A stretch of DNA of 64,000 bases from Pseudomonas monteilii. GTDB lineage: Bacteria > Pseudomonadota > Gammaproteobacteria > Pseudomonadales > Pseudomonadaceae. The translations under genes were made by a program, and so were the position numbers. The notes beneath the pieces are model-generated. The model saw only the letters and a program-made list of their open reading frames with translations. It had not been told where the DNA came from and did not search any database. Positions 28,930 to 39,035 of this stretch are shown here, one piece after another. The stretch's first letter is position 1; each line of letters opens with the position of its first letter. The stretch lies in assembly GCA_001534745.1 (NCBI GenBank), contig CP013997.1:868001-932000 (forward strand). Direction: 5' to 3'.

Positions 28930-30183
28930 ATGGCAAACGCGCATAGCGGAAAGATGATCGTCGGGCTGGACATCGGCACCTCCAAGGTGGTGGCGCTGGT
29001 GGGCGAAGTCGGTGAAGACGGTACGCTGGAAATCGTCGGCATCGGGACGCACCCGTCCCGTGGCCTGAAGAAAGGCGTGGTGGTGAACATCGAATCGACC
29101 GTGCAGTCGATTCAGCGCGCCGTGGAAGAGGCCCAGCTGATGGCCGGCTGCCGGATCCACTCGGCCTTCGTCGGCGTGGCGGGCAACCACATCCGCAGCC
29201 TGAACTCCCACGGCATCGTCGCCATTCGCGACCGCGAGGTCAGCACCGCCGACCTGGAACGCGTGCTGGACGCCGCCCAGGCCGTCGCCATTCCGGCCGA
29301 TCAACGTGTCCTGCACACCCTGCCGCAGGACTACGTGATCGACAACCAGGAAGGCGTGCGTGAACCCCTGGGCATGTCCGGCGTACGTCTGGAGGCCAAG
29401 GTCCATGTGGTGACCTGCGCGGTCAACGCCGCGCAGAACATCGAGAAGTGCGTGCGCCGCTGCGGCCTGGAAATCGACGACATCATCCTCGAGCAACTGG
29501 CCTCGGCCTACTCGGTGCTGACCGACGACGAGAAGGAACTGGGCGTGTGCCTGGTGGACATCGGCGGCGGCACGACCGACATCGCCATCTTCACCGAAGG
29601 TGCCATTCGTCACACAGCCGTGATTCCGATTGCCGGTGATCAGGTTACCAACGACATTGCCATGGCCTTGCGCACGCCGACCCAGTACGCTGAGGAGATC
29701 AAGATCCGTTATGCCTGCGCCCTGGCCAAGCTGGCCAGCGCGGGCGAAACGATCAAGGTGCCGAGCGTGGGTGATCGCCCACCTCGCGAGTTGTCGCGTC
29801 AGGCGCTGGCCGAAGTGGTCGAGCCTCGCTACGACGAGCTTTTCACCTTGATCCAGGCAGAATTGCGCCGCAGCGGTTATGAAGACCTGGTGCCCGCGGG
29901 CATCGTACTGACCGGTGGCACCGCGAAGATGGAAGGTGCCGTGGAACTGGCCGAAGAGATTTTCCACATGCCGGTACGCCTGGGCGTACCGCATAGCGTT
30001 CGGGGACTGAGCGACGTCGTGCGCAACCCGATCTATTCCACAGGCGTGGGGTTGCTCGCCTACGGTCTGCAGAAGCAGTCCGACGACATCCCGCAGGCCG
30101 GGCACGGCGGCAACAGTTACGGCGAAGAAACGAAGGCCCCAGTGCTTGAGCGCTTCAAGCGCTGGGTCCAAGGCAATTTCTAA
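28930..30183 (+). CDS. ftsA: Cell division protein FtsA
   Basis: 417 residues, actin fold. Phosphate-1 loop GLDIGTSKVVALVGEV, phosphate-2 loop LVDIGGGTTDIAIF and the adenosine motif VLTGGTAKMEGAVELAEE. The C-terminus LERFKRWVQGNF is the amphipathic membrane-targeting helix. FtsA ties FtsZ filaments to the membrane. GAGAGAGGCAGG precedes the start. Confidence 0.97.
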   Translation: MANAHSGKMIVGLDIGTSKVVALVGEVGEDGTLEIVGIGTHPSRGLKKGVVVNIESTVQSIQRAVEEAQLMAGCRIHSAFVGVAGNHIRSLNSHGIVAIRDREVSTADLERVLDAAQAVAIPADQRVLHTLPQDYVIDNQEGVREPLGMSGVRLEAKVHVVTCAVNAAQNIEKCVRRCGLEIDDIILEQLASAYSVLTDDEKELGVCLVDIGGGTTDIAIFTEGAIRHTAVIPIAGDQVTNDIAMALRTPTQYAEEIKIRYACALAKLASAGETIKVPSVGDRPPRELSRQALAEVVEPRYDELFTLIQAELRRSGYEDLVPAGIVLTGGTAKMEGAVELAEEIFHMPVRLGVPHSVRGLSDVVRNPIYSTGVGLLAYGLQKQSDDIPQAGHGGNSYGEETKAPVLERFKRWVQGNF

Positions 30184-30239
30184 GTTTCAAAAGCAGTAGT
30201 GGCAGGCGCACAAAACTAGAGAATGTAAGGAGAGGGAAA

Positions 30240-31442
30240 ATGTTCGAGCTCGTAGACAACGTCCCGCAAAGCCCGGTCATCAAGGTGATCGGCGTCGGTG
30301 GCGGCGGTGGCAACGCCGTCAACCACATGGTCAAGAGCAACATCGAAGGCGTCGAGTTCATCTGCGCCAACACCGATGCTCAGGCGCTCAAGAACATTGG
30401 TGCGCGCACTATCCTGCAGCTGGGTACCGGGGTCACCAAGGGCTTGGGCGCTGGCGCCAACCCGGAAGTCGGTCGTCAGGCCGCGCTGGAAGACCGTGAA
30501 CGCATCGCCGAAGTGCTGCAAGGCACCAACATGGTGTTCATCACCACCGGCATGGGCGGCGGTACCGGCACCGGTGCAGCGCCGATCATCGCCGAAGTGG
30601 CGAAGGAAATGGGCATCCTGACCGTGGCCGTGGTCACGCGTCCGTTCCCGTTCGAAGGCCGCAAGCGCATGCAGATCGCCGACGAGGGGATCCGCTCGCT
30701 GGCCGAAAGCGTCGACTCGCTGATCACCATTCCCAACGAAAAGCTGCTGACCATTCTCGGCAAGGACGCCAGCCTGCTGTCCGCTTTCGCCAAGGCCGAT
30801 GACGTGCTGGCCGGTGCCGTGCGCGGTATCTCCGACATCATCAAGCGTCCCGGCATGATCAACGTCGACTTCGCCGACGTACGCACCGTGATGGGCGAGA
30901 TGGGCATGGCCATGATGGGTACCGGCTGCGCCAGCGGTCCGAACCGTGCGCGCGAAGCGACCGAGGCGGCCATCCGCAACCCGCTGCTCGAAGACGTCAA
31001 CCTGCAGGGCGCACGCGGCATCCTGGTCAACATCACCGCCGGTCCCGACCTGTCCCTGGGCGAGTACTCCGACGTGGGTAGCATCATCGAGGCCTTCGCC
31101 TCCGACCACGCCATGGTCAAGGTCGGTACCGTCATCGACCCGGACATGCGCGACGAGCTGCACGTGACCGTCGTGGCCACCGGCCTGGGCGCGCGCATCG
31201 AGAAGCCGGTCAAGGTGATCGACAACACGCTGCAGTCGGCAGCCGCCTCGGCTTCCCAGCAGACCCCGGCACCGGCTCCGGTGCGCAACGAGCAGTCGTC
31301 GGTCAACTACCGCGACCTCGAGCGTCCGACCGTCATGCGCAACCAGGCCCACCAAGGTGCTGCGGCCGCGGCCAAACTCAACCCGCAAGACGACCTGGAT
31401 TACCTGGACATTCCAGCCTTCCTGCGCCGTCAGGCCGATTGA
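30240..31442 (+). CDS. ftsZ: Cell division GTPase FtsZ
   Basis: 400 residues. The tubulin signature GGGTGTG occupies residues 106-112. The N-terminal IKVIGVGGGGGNAVNHM and the T7 loop NVDFADVRTVM are present. After a variable linker (about residues 320-380) the C-terminal peptide DDLDYLDIPAFLRRQAD is the site bound by FtsA and ZipA. AAGGAGAGG lies upstream of the ATG. A 112-bp gap to lpxC follows. Confidence 0.98.
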   Translation: MFELVDNVPQSPVIKVIGVGGGGGNAVNHMVKSNIEGVEFICANTDAQALKNIGARTILQLGTGVTKGLGAGANPEVGRQAALEDRERIAEVLQGTNMVFITTGMGGGTGTGAAPIIAEVAKEMGILTVAVVTRPFPFEGRKRMQIADEGIRSLAESVDSLITIPNEKLLTILGKDASLLSAFAKADDVLAGAVRGISDIIKRPGMINVDFADVRTVMGEMGMAMMGTGCASGPNRAREATEAAIRNPLLEDVNLQGARGILVNITAGPDLSLGEYSDVGSIIEAFASDHAMVKVGTVIDPDMRDELHVTVVATGLGARIEKPVKVIDNTLQSAAASASQQTPAPAPVRNEQSSVNYRDLERPTVMRNQAHQGAAAAAKLNPQDDLDYLDIPAFLRRQAD

Positions 31443-31554
31443 TGGAATTTATCAGGGCTATGCAGGTGATTGGTGTTCAGCAAAGGTCGGGTCTGTTATC
31501 ATCCCTGGCCTTTGTTGATACCTGTTCGCAATTTGCGCTGAAGCGGCCGAAGCC

Positions 31555-32466
31555 ATGATTAGACAACGCACCCTGAAGAATACCATCCGTGCCACAGGCG
31601 TCGGCCTGCACTCGGGGGAAAAGGTCTACCTGACCCTCAAGCCCGCGCCTGTCGACACTGGCATCGTCTTTCGCCGCGCCGACCTGAACCCGGTCGTGGA
31701 AATCGCCGCCTGGGCGAAGAACGTCGGTGAAACCACCATGTCGACGACCCTGGTCGACGGCGGCGTGAAGGTCGATACCGTCGAGCACCTGCTGTCGGCC
31801 ATGGCGGGCCTGGGCATCGACAATGCCTATGTGGAGCTTTCCGCATCGGAAGTCCCGATCATGGACGGCAGCGCCGGTCCATTCGTGTTTCTGATTCAGT
31901 CGGCAGGCCTGGAAGAGCAGGACGCGCCGAAGAAATTCATCCGTATTCTGCGTGAAGTCACCGTCACAGACGGCGACAAGCGCGCGACCTTCAAGCCGTT
32001 CGAGGGCTTCAAGGTGAGTTTCGAAATAGATTTCGACCACCCGGTGCTGCGCAACCGCACGCAAACGGCCAGCGTCGACTTCTCCAGCACCTCGTTCGTC
32101 AAGGAAGTCAGCCGCGCTCGTACGTTCGGCTTCATGCGTGACCTGGAGTACATGCGCAAGCACAACCGCGCACTGGGCGGCAGCGTGGCCAACGCCATCG
32201 TCGTCGACGAGAGCGGTGTACTCAACGAAGACGGCCTGCGGTACGAGGACGAATTCGTCAAGCACAAGATCCTCGATGCCATCGGCGACCTGTACCTGCT
32301 GGGCAAGAGCCTGATCGGCGAGTTCTACGGCTTCAAGTCCGGCCATGCGCTGAACAACAAGCTGCTGCGCCGCCTGATCGACGAGACCGATGCCTGGGAA
32401 GTCGTGACGTTCGAAGACGCCAGCACGGCGCCGATCTCCTACATGCGGCCTGTAGCTGCCGTGTAA
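31555..32466 (+). CDS. lpxC: UDP-3-O-acyl-N-acetylglucosamine deacetylase LpxC
   Basis: 303 residues. Zinc ligands H78 (VEHLLSAM), H237 and D241 (HKILD) and catalytic H264 (SGHALNN) fall at the positions known for the Pseudomonas enzyme. LpxC carries out the committed step of lipid A synthesis. A weak sigma-70-like pair in the upstream gap (TTGGTG at 31470, TGTTAT at 31494) could give it a private promoter. A terminator follows. Confidence 0.98.
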   Translation: MIRQRTLKNTIRATGVGLHSGEKVYLTLKPAPVDTGIVFRRADLNPVVEIAAWAKNVGETTMSTTLVDGGVKVDTVEHLLSAMAGLGIDNAYVELSASEVPIMDGSAGPFVFLIQSAGLEEQDAPKKFIRILREVTVTDGDKRATFKPFEGFKVSFEIDFDHPVLRNRTQTASVDFSSTSFVKEVSRARTFGFMRDLEYMRKHNRALGGSVANAIVVDESGVLNEDGLRYEDEFVKHKILDAIGDLYLLGKSLIGEFYGFKSGHALNNKLLRRLIDETDAWEVVTFEDASTAPISYMRPVAAV

Positions 32467-32487
32467 GCGATCGTGCTGTGATGCACT

Positions 32488-32517
32488 GAAAAGGCCGCCC
32501 TCCGGGGCGGCCTTTTT
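32488..32517. terminator. Rho-independent terminator between lpxC and dciA
   Basis: Stem AAGGCCGCC/GGCGGCCTT with As before and Ts after, so it can work for both convergent genes; it closes the dcw-lpxC transcription unit. Confidence 0.9.
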
Positions 32518-32526
32518 CGTTGGGGC

Positions 32527-32982
32527 TTAGGGCTTGGGCGGCGCATGCTTGGCCAGCCGTTCCAAGGCCTCGCGCAAGCGCGGATCGCGGATGCCTTCGG
32601 CCGAGTCACGGATGCTGGTGGCCGCGTCGTTCGAGAGCATCATGGGCTGGCTGACCCGTGGGGCCGATACTAGCGGCGGGCGGACCTGGAAGCGGATCTT
32701 CTGCAGGTTGCCAAAGGCCTCCAGCGCCTGGAGTTGGCGTTGCAGGCGTTTCTGCTGGTACCGCAGGCGCGTGGCCCAGTGCCCGTCGGTGACCACCAGC
32801 GACAGGACGCCATCACGCCATGCCGCGATATGGCAGTGAGCGCGTGCCGCAGGCTGCAACTGGCTTTCCAGCAGACGTTGCAGGTGTGCCAGGCGCTGGG
32901 CCTGGTTGAGCAGCAGCTTGAGCGGCCGCGCGCCACGCAGCAGTTCGGACGGCGGGCGGGCAGGGGAGGGCTTGTAGGCCAT
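32527..32982 (-). CDS. dciA: DUF721 protein, DciA replicative-helicase loader
   Basis: 151 residues from ATG 32982 (MAYKPSPARPPSELLRG). The DUF721 core runs from about residue 17 to 105 (LLNQAQRLAHLQRLLESQLQ, GVLSLVVTDGHWATRLRYQQ), with a flexible C-terminal tail. DciA loads or activates DnaB helicase in bacteria that lack DnaC. Its place beside secA is typical for Pseudomonas. Convergent with lpxC, divergent from secA. Confidence 0.85.
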   Translation of the reverse strand: MAYKPSPARPPSELLRGARPLKLLLNQAQRLAHLQRLLESQLQPAARAHCHIAAWRDGVLSLVVTDGHWATRLRYQQKRLQRQLQALEAFGNLQKIRFQVRPPLVSAPRVSQPMMLSNDAATSIRDSAEGIRDPRLREALERLAKHAPPKP

Positions 32983-33110
32983 GGGGTAGAGCAACCGACG
33001 TGGAAGTGAGCGTTAGCTTACCAGACGAGGAAGGGGGAGTGGCACGCTGCACGTGGCAGGCCGAAGCACTTCCTCTGTGGGAGATTCTATGGTTTCTGCC
33101 AAGTGCTAAT

Positions 33111-33174
33111 GTGGGCCCTGGCGGGCCCAATCGCGGCACAGGGGCCGCTCCTACACCCGTAGCCCCACCGCGGT
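33111..33174. repeat. REP-type repeat, family B, partial
   Basis: GTGGGCCCTGGCGGGCCCAA followed by TCGCGGCACAGGGGCCGCTCCTACA. It matches half of the inverted pair at 49626-49769. It lies in the 704-bp gap 32983-33686, whose remaining part (33361-33686) shows no gene and presumably holds the secA promoter. Confidence 0.7.
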
Positions 33175-33180
33175 GACTGT

Positions 33181-33360
33181 GTGCGGGCTTGGCCGCGATG
33201 GCGTTCGGTCCGTCACCGCCTGCCATCGCGGGCAAGTCCGCTCTCACAAGCTGCTTGCGCAGCCATGCCTAGACCGACGGCTACAGAGATCTGGGTGGGA
33301 GCTGGCTTGCCAGCGATAGGGCCCTGTCAGGCGCCGCCTGCATCGCGGGTAGGCTCACAC
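33181..33360. repeat. REPIN - spacer - REPIN doublet, family A
   Basis: First unit (degenerate) from GTGCGGGCTTGGCCGCGATG to CCGCTCTCACA, then the spacer AGCTGCTTGCGCAGCC to GAGATCTG, then a second unit from GTGGGAGCTGGCTTGCCAGC. The first unit shares CGTCACCGCCTGC with the first unit of the 39-kb array, so the locus looks like an unexpanded relative of it. Confidence 0.75.
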
Positions 33361-33686
33361 ATCGGCCCATGCGGTCTGGCATGTACCAAGTAGAAAAAGA
33401 CAGGTGCTCCTACAGGTGCGGCGGTGGGGCGGCGGGCCTTCACAGGGTGGGCTTCGTTGATCGGCGTCAAGCTCACCGCTCACCGCTTTTCCCTCACACC
33501 TTGAACTCCCCGGATTCATCCCTATCTTACAAGGGCCCCGTCACAGCGCTGTGCCAGTATCGTGGACATCCGCCACTTTCCTCACCATCGTTTCCGGGTA
33601 GAATGCTCGTTCGCATGCGGCCTCCGGCTGCACGGGCGACTTCACGGGGCCGCCCTCCATCCCCACGTGTGGAAGATCCTGCCGAT

Positions 33687-36425
33687 ATGTTTGCGCCTTT
33701 GTTAAAAAAACTTTTTGGAAGCAAGAACGAGCGTGAAGTCAAACGCATGCTCAAGACGGTGAATACCGTCAATGCCTTCGAAGAGAAGATGGTGGCCTTG
33801 TCCGACGAGCAACTGCGTGCCAAGACCGCAGAGTTCAAGGAACGCTTGGCCAAAGGCGAGACGCTCGATCAGTTGCTGCCCGAGGCGTTCGCCGTGGCCC
33901 GTGAGGCCGGCAAGCGTGTCATGGGCATGCGTCACTTCGATGTCCAGCTGATCGGCGGCATGACGCTGCACGAAGGCATGATCGCCGAGATGCGTACCGG
34001 TGAGGGCAAGACCCTGGTCGGTACCCTGGCCGTCTACCTCAACGCACTGTCCGGCAAGGGCGTGCACGTGGTCACGGTCAACGACTACCTGGCCGGTCGT
34101 GACGCCAACTGGATGCGTCCGCTGTACGAGTTCCTCGGCCTGACCGTGGGCATCGTCTCGGCCTTCCAGCCGCCGGAAGAGAAGCGCGCCGCCTACGCCG
34201 CCGACATCACCTACGGCACCAACAACGAATTCGGCTTCGACTACCTGCGCGACAACATGGCGTTCAGTCAGGACGAGAAATTCCAGCGCGAACTCAACTT
34301 CGCCGTGATCGACGAAGTCGACTCGATCCTCATCGACGAAGCCCGTACCCCGCTGATCATCTCCGGCCAGGCCGAAGACAGCTCCAAGCTGTACATCGAG
34401 ATCAACCGCCTGATCCCGCGCCTGACCCAGCACATCGAAGAAGTCGAAGGCCAGGTGACCCAAGAGGGCCACTACACCATCGACGAGAAGACCCGTCAGG
34501 TCGAGCTCAACGAGGCCGGGCACCAGTTCATCGAAGAGATGCTCACCCAGGCCGGGCTGCTGGCCGAGGGCGAGAGCCTGTACTCGGCGCACAACCTGGG
34601 CCTGCTGACCCACGTCTACGCCGGCCTGCGTGCGCACAAGCTGTTCCACCGCAACGTCGAGTACATCGTGCAGGACGGTCAGGTGCTGCTGATCGACGAA
34701 CACACCGGCCGCACCATGCCCGGTCGTCGTCTGTCCGAAGGCCTGCACCAGGCCATCGAGGCCAAGGAAAACCTCAACATCCAGGCCGAGAGCCAGACGC
34801 TGGCGTCGACCACCTTCCAGAACTACTTCCGTCTCTACACCAAGCTGTCGGGCATGACCGGTACCGCCGACACCGAGGCGTTCGAGTTCGCCCAGATCTA
34901 CAACCTCAACGTGATGGTCATTCCGCCGAACAAGCCGTTGGCGCGCAAGGACTTCAACGACCTGGTGTACCTGACCGCCGACGAGAAGTACGCCGCGATC
35001 ATCGCCGACATCAAGGAAAGCATGGCCCAGGGCCGTCCCGTGTTGGTCGGTACCGCGACCATCGAGACGTCCGAGCACATGGCCAACCTGCTGGTCAAGG
35101 AAGGCATCGAGCACAAGGTCCTCAACGCCAAGTACCACGAGAAGGAAGCCGAGATCATCGCCCAGGCAGGTCGCCCTGGCGCGCTGACCATCGCCACCAA
35201 CATGGCCGGCCGTGGTACCGACATCCTGCTGGGCGGCAACTGGGAAGCCGAAGTCGCCGCGCTGGACAACCCCACCGCCGAGCAGATCGCCCAGATCAAG
35301 GCCGACTGGCAGAAGCGTCACCAGCAAGTGCTGGAAGCCGGTGGCCTGCACGTGATCGCCTCCGAGCGTCACGAATCGCGCCGGATCGACAACCAGCTGC
35401 GTGGCCGTGCCGGCCGTCAGGGCGATGCCGGTTCCAGCCGCTTCTACCTGTCGCTCGAAGACAGCCTGATGCGCATCTTCGCCTCCGATCGGGTGAAGAA
35501 CTTCATGAAGGCCCTGGGCATGCAGTCCGGTGAGGCCATCGAACACCGCATGGTCACCAACGCCATCGAGAAAGCCCAACGCAAGGTCGAAGGCCGCAAC
35601 TTCGACATCCGCAAGCAGCTGCTCGAGTACGACGACGTCGCCAACGAACAGCGCAAGGTGATCTACCACATGCGCAACAGCCTGCTGGCGGCCGAGAACA
35701 TCGGCGAGACCATCATCGGGTTCCGCCAGGAAGTGCTCGACGCCACCATCAGCCAGCACATCCCGCCGCAGTCGCTGCCCGAGCAGTGGGACGTGGCCGG
35801 CCTGGAAGCGGCGCTGGCCAGCGATTTCGCGATCAAGCTGCCGATCCAGCAGTGGCTCGACGAGGACGAGCGCCTCTACGAGGAGACCTTGCGCGAGAAG
35901 CTGCTGAGCGAGATCACCACCGCCTATCACGAGAAGGAAGACCAGGCCGGTGCCGAGGCGCTGCGCTCGTTCGAGAAGCAGATCGTGCTGCGCGTGCTGG
36001 ACGACCTGTGGAAGGACCATCTGTCGACCATGGACCACCTGCGTCACGGCATTCACCTGCGTGGGTATGCGCAGAAGAACCCCAAGCAGGAGTACAAGCG
36101 CGAATCCTTCACCCTGTTCCAGGAGCTGCTCGACTCGATCAAGCGCGACGCCATCCGCGTGCTCTCGCACGTTCAGGTCCGCCGCGAAGACCCGGCCGAG
36201 GAAGAGGCGCGCCTGCGTCGCGATGCCGAGGAATTGGCCAGCCGCATGCACTTCGAGCACGCTGAAGCGCCAGGCCTGGAAGAGCAGCCGGTCGCGGAAG
36301 GCGAAGCTGCCGACACCGCCGTCGCCACTGCGCCCGTGCGCAACGACCAGAAGCTGGGTCGCAACGAGCCCTGCTGGTGTGGTTCGGGCAAGAAGTTCAA
36401 GCACTGCCATGGCCAGATCGACTGA
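33687..36425 (+). CDS. secA: Preprotein translocase ATPase SecA
   Basis: 912 residues from ATG 33687 ([21 protein letters not shown]); the frame is open further upstream but through repeat DNA. Walker A MRTGEGKT contains K108; the DEVD Walker B appears as [21 protein letters not shown]. The C-terminus has the zinc and SecB-binding motif with C896, C898, C907 and H908. SecA drives proteins through SecYEG and works with the SecDF-YajC complex encoded near the start of the window. Confidence 0.98.
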   Translation: MFAPLLKKLFGSKNEREVKRMLKTVNTVNAFEEKMVALSDEQLRAKTAEFKERLAKGETLDQLLPEAFAVAREAGKRVMGMRHFDVQLIGGMTLHEGMIAEMRTGEGKTLVGTLAVYLNALSGKGVHVVTVNDYLAGRDANWMRPLYEFLGLTVGIVSAFQPPEEKRAAYAADITYGTNNEFGFDYLRDNMAFSQDEKFQRELNFAVIDEVDSILIDEARTPLIISGQAEDSSKLYIEINRLIPRLTQHIEEVEGQVTQEGHYTIDEKTRQVELNEAGHQFIEEMLTQAGLLAEGESLYSAHNLGLLTHVYAGLRAHKLFHRNVEYIVQDGQVLLIDEHTGRTMPGRRLSEGLHQAIEAKENLNIQAESQTLASTTFQNYFRLYTKLSGMTGTADTEAFEFAQIYNLNVMVIPPNKPLARKDFNDLVYLTADEKYAAIIADIKESMAQGRPVLVGTATIETSEHMANLLVKEGIEHKVLNAKYHEKEAEIIAQAGRPGALTIATNMAGRGTDILLGGNWEAEVAALDNPTAEQIAQIKADWQKRHQQVLEAGGLHVIASERHESRRIDNQLRGRAGRQGDAGSSRFYLSLEDSLMRIFASDRVKNFMKALGMQSGEAIEHRMVTNAIEKAQRKVEGRNFDIRKQLLEYDDVANEQRKVIYHMRNSLLAAENIGETIIGFRQEVLDATISQHIPPQSLPEQWDVAGLEAALASDFAIKLPIQQWLDEDERLYEETLREKLLSEITTAYHEKEDQAGAEALRSFEKQIVLRVLDDLWKDHLSTMDHLRHGIHLRGYAQKNPKQEYKRESFTLFQELLDSIKRDAIRVLSHVQVRREDPAEEEARLRRDAEELASRMHFEHAEAPGLEEQPVAEGEAADTAVATAPVRNDQKLGRNEPCWCGSGKKFKHCHGQID

Positions 36426-36549
36426 TCAGCCCTGAGCCCGCGATACGCCGCTACTGAACACTGCGCCGCGCCGGTTTCGACCGCCGCGGCGTTGTTCCTT
36501 CTTCCGCTTCGCCTTACTCTGTGCGATCTATCTACCTAGGAGCGCTTTC

Positions 36550-37767
36550 ATGGCTGTTGGTCTTGGTCCCCTGCCTACCTTGCACCCGGTTCCCGGTTTC
36601 GAACTCGGCATCGCTTCGGCGGGCATCAAGCGTCCCGGACGCAAGGATGTGGTCGTCATGCGCTGCGCCGAAGGCGCCAGCGTGGCCGGTGTGTTCACCC
36701 TCAACGCGTTCTGCGCCGCGCCGGTCATCCTGGCCAAGCAGCGCGTGCAGGGCACCGTGCGCTACCTGCTGACCAACACCGGCAACGCCAACGCCGGCAC
36801 CGGTGCACCGGGCCTGGCGGCCGCCGAGCGCACCTGCGCGACCCTGGCCGACCTGGCGGGCGTCGAGGCCAGCGCGGTACTGCCGTTCTCTACGGGTGTC
36901 ATCGGCGAACCCCTGCCGGTGGAGAAAATCGAGGGCGCCTTGCAGGCCGCGCTGGATGACCTGTCGGAAGACAACTGGGCCGACGCCGCCACGGGCATCA
37001 TGACCACCGACACCTTGCCCAAGGGCGCCAGCCGCCAGTTCCAGCACGACGGCGTCACCGTCACCGTGACCGGCATCAGCAAGGGCGCGGGCATGATCCG
37101 TCCGAACATGGCCACCATGCTCGGCTACATCGCCACCGACGCCAAGGTCGCACCAGGCGTGCTGAAAGACCTGATGCTCGACGGCGCCAACAAGTCGTTC
37201 AACCGCATCACCATCGACGGCGACACCTCGACCAACGACTGCTGCATGCTGATCGCCACCGGCAAGGCCGACCTGCCAGAGATCACCGAGGCCAGCGGCC
37301 CGTTGTTCGAGGCGCTGAAGGCCGCCGTGTTCGAGGTGTGCATGGAAGTGGCTCAGGCCATCGTCCGTGACGGCGAGGGCGCCACCAAGTTCGTCACCGT
37401 GCAGGTCAACGGCGGTGGCAATCATCAGGAATGCCTGGATGTCGGGTATGCCGTGGCGCATTCGCCGTTGATCAAGACCGCGCTGTTCGCCTCCGACCCC
37501 AACTGGGGCCGTATCCTGGCCGCCGTCGGCCGTGCCGGTGTGCCGGAACTCGACGTCAGCCTGATCGACGTGTACCTGGGCGAGGTGTGCATCGCCAGCC
37601 AGGGCGGGCGCAGCCCGAGCTACACGGAAGAGCAGGGCGCTGCGGTCATGGCCCAGGAAGAGATCACCATCCGCATCGAGCTGGACCGCGGGGCGTGCAG
37701 TGAAACCATCTGGACCACTGACCTTTCCCACGAGTACGTGAAGATCAACGCCGAATACCGGACCTGA
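36550..37767 (+). CDS. argJ: Bifunctional glutamate N-acetyltransferase / ornithine acetyltransferase ArgJ
   Basis: 405 residues. ArgJ recycles the acetyl group in arginine synthesis and, in many bacteria, also makes N-acetylglutamate. It is made as a precursor that cuts itself before a Thr, here T279 in [11 protein letters not shown], the new N-terminal nucleophile of the beta chain. GMATTLGYI-like segment [18 protein letters not shown] and [10 protein letters not shown] are family motifs. It lies 124 bp after secA. Confidence 0.96.
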   Translation: MAVGLGPLPTLHPVPGFELGIASAGIKRPGRKDVVVMRCAEGASVAGVFTLNAFCAAPVILAKQRVQGTVRYLLTNTGNANAGTGAPGLAAAERTCATLADLAGVEASAVLPFSTGVIGEPLPVEKIEGALQAALDDLSEDNWADAATGIMTTDTLPKGASRQFQHDGVTVTVTGISKGAGMIRPNMATMLGYIATDAKVAPGVLKDLMLDGANKSFNRITIDGDTSTNDCCMLIATGKADLPEITEASGPLFEALKAAVFEVCMEVAQAIVRDGEGATKFVTVQVNGGGNHQECLDVGYAVAHSPLIKTALFASDPNWGRILAAVGRAGVPELDVSLIDVYLGEVCIASQGGRSPSYTEEQGAAVMAQEEITIRIELDRGACSETIWTTDLSHEYVKINAEYRT

Positions 37768-37873
37768 TCGATCCTCCTTCGCCCGTTCGCTGCCCGTGGT
37801 CCACGGTCGCAGCCACGGGCATCGGGCCTGCGCCCGTCTGCCCCATCGTCTGCATCATCCCAGGGAGCCTTCC

Positions 37874-38005
37874 ATGCGCCATCACCTGACCTTCGATTCC
37901 GCACCCCATGCAGTCTGTCTGCGTAGACTGCGGGCCTGTCGCCCAGCGTTTGCCACGGACCTCGCTTTGCGCGATGTCCGACATTGCCAGGAGGGGGGGC
38001 GATGA
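37874..38005 (+). CDS. Short possible ORF overlapping the MutT-ThiE start
   Basis: 43 residues rich in Arg, His and Cys (MRHHLTFDSAPHAVCLRRLR and on), preceded by AGGGAG. Its TGA overlaps the next ATG (ATGA), as in translationally coupled pairs. I recognise no family, and the size allows chance. It lies where other pseudomonads, from memory, have a glutathione S-transferase gene between argJ and the mutT homologue. Confidence 0.25.
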   Translation: MRHHLTFDSAPHAVCLRRLRACRPAFATDLALRDVRHCQEGGR

Positions 38006-38946
38006 AACGGGTACATGTCGTTGCAGCGGTCATCCGGGGCGAGGACAGGCGCATCCTGATCGCCCGACGTGACGAGACCCAGCACCAGGGCGGATTGTGG
38101 GAGTTTCCCGGTGGCAAGGTCGAGGCGGGGGAGGACGTGAACGCCGCCCTGGCCCGTGAGCTGCACGAGGAGCTGGGTATCCGTGTGCTGCGTGCCAGGC
38201 CGTTGATCAAGGTACGCCACGACTACCCCGACAAACAGATCCTGCTCGACGTGCACGAGGTGGAGGCCTTCGACGGCGAACCCCACGGCGCCGAAGGTCA
38301 GCCGGTGGCCTGGGTGTCGCCCAGGGCGCTAGGGGACTATGCGTTTCCTGAGGCCAACAGGCCGATCGTCGCTGCCGCGCGTCTTCCCGACCAGTACCTG
38401 ATCACCCCGGACGGGCTCGAGGTACCGGCACTGCTGCGAGGCATCCGTCAGGCCGTGGCGCAAGGCTGCAAGCTCGTCCAGCTGCGCGCCCCGGACCTGT
38501 ACGACCCCAAGTACCGGGACGTGGCGGTGGATGCCATCGGGCTGTGTGCGGGCAAGGCGCAGCTCATGCTCAAAGGGCCTCTGGAATGGCTGGGCGATTT
38601 CCCATCGGCCGGCTGGCACCTGACCGCACAGCAGTTGCGCAAGTATGCAGCCAAGGGCCGGCCGTTTCCGGTCGATCGCTGGTTGGCGGCCTCCTGTCAT
38701 GATGAAGAGGAGCTGAGCCTGGCCCGGCAGATGGGGGTGGACTTCGTGACGCTTTCCCCGGTGCAGGCGACCCAGACCCACCCTGAGGCGACCCCGCTGG
38801 GGTGGGAAACGGCCCAGCGGCTCATCGACGGGTGTGGGCAGCCGGTCTTTCTGCTCGGCGGCGTAGGGCCGCAGGACAGCGCGCGTGCGCGTACGATCGG
38901 GGCACAGGGCGTGGCGGGCATTCGGGCGTTCTGGCCGGTGGATTGA
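38002..38946 (+). CDS. Nudix hydrolase fused to a ThiE-like domain (MutT/TMP-synthase family)
   Basis: 314 residues from ATG 38002 behind AGGAGGGGGG. The N-terminal Nudix box lies at residues 38-60 (GGKVEAGEDVNAALARELHE then ELGI), as in MutT, which removes 8-oxo-dGTP. The C-terminal half resembles thiamine-phosphate synthase (KLVQLRAPDLYDP, GWHLTAQQL, FVTLSPVQATQTHP, LLGGVGP). The ThiE part has ASCHDEEE where the synthase usually has an S-T/V-H motif, so thiamine synthesis is doubtful. The fusion is common in gammaproteobacteria; the role of the second domain is not known. Confidence 0.88.
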   Translation: MKRVHVVAAVIRGEDRRILIARRDETQHQGGLWEFPGGKVEAGEDVNAALARELHEELGIRVLRARPLIKVRHDYPDKQILLDVHEVEAFDGEPHGAEGQPVAWVSPRALGDYAFPEANRPIVAAARLPDQYLITPDGLEVPALLRGIRQAVAQGCKLVQLRAPDLYDPKYRDVAVDAIGLCAGKAQLMLKGPLEWLGDFPSAGWHLTAQQLRKYAAKGRPFPVDRWLAASCHDEEELSLARQMGVDFVTLSPVQATQTHPEATPLGWETAQRLIDGCGQPVFLLGGVGPQDSARARTIGAQGVAGIRAFWPVD

Positions 38947-39035
38947 AGAGGCGCCTGCAGGCCGTGCAGGTGCTCTACGGGCGGCGGTCTGTGCTGACAT
39001 TGGGTGTAGGCCCTGCAGACCCAATCTCGGCCCCT

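Noticed and set aside
29981..30239. A private promoter for ftsZ in the end of ftsA and the 56-bp gap
   Set aside because: Likely by analogy with E. coli, but I see no convincing -35/-10 pair.
33369..33686. Longer N-terminus for SecA
   Set aside because: The extension passes through intergenic DNA; SecA begins at [11 protein letters not shown] in all relatives I know.
33702..36410. 902-residue minus-strand ORF opposite secA
   Set aside because: Antisense shadow of secA.
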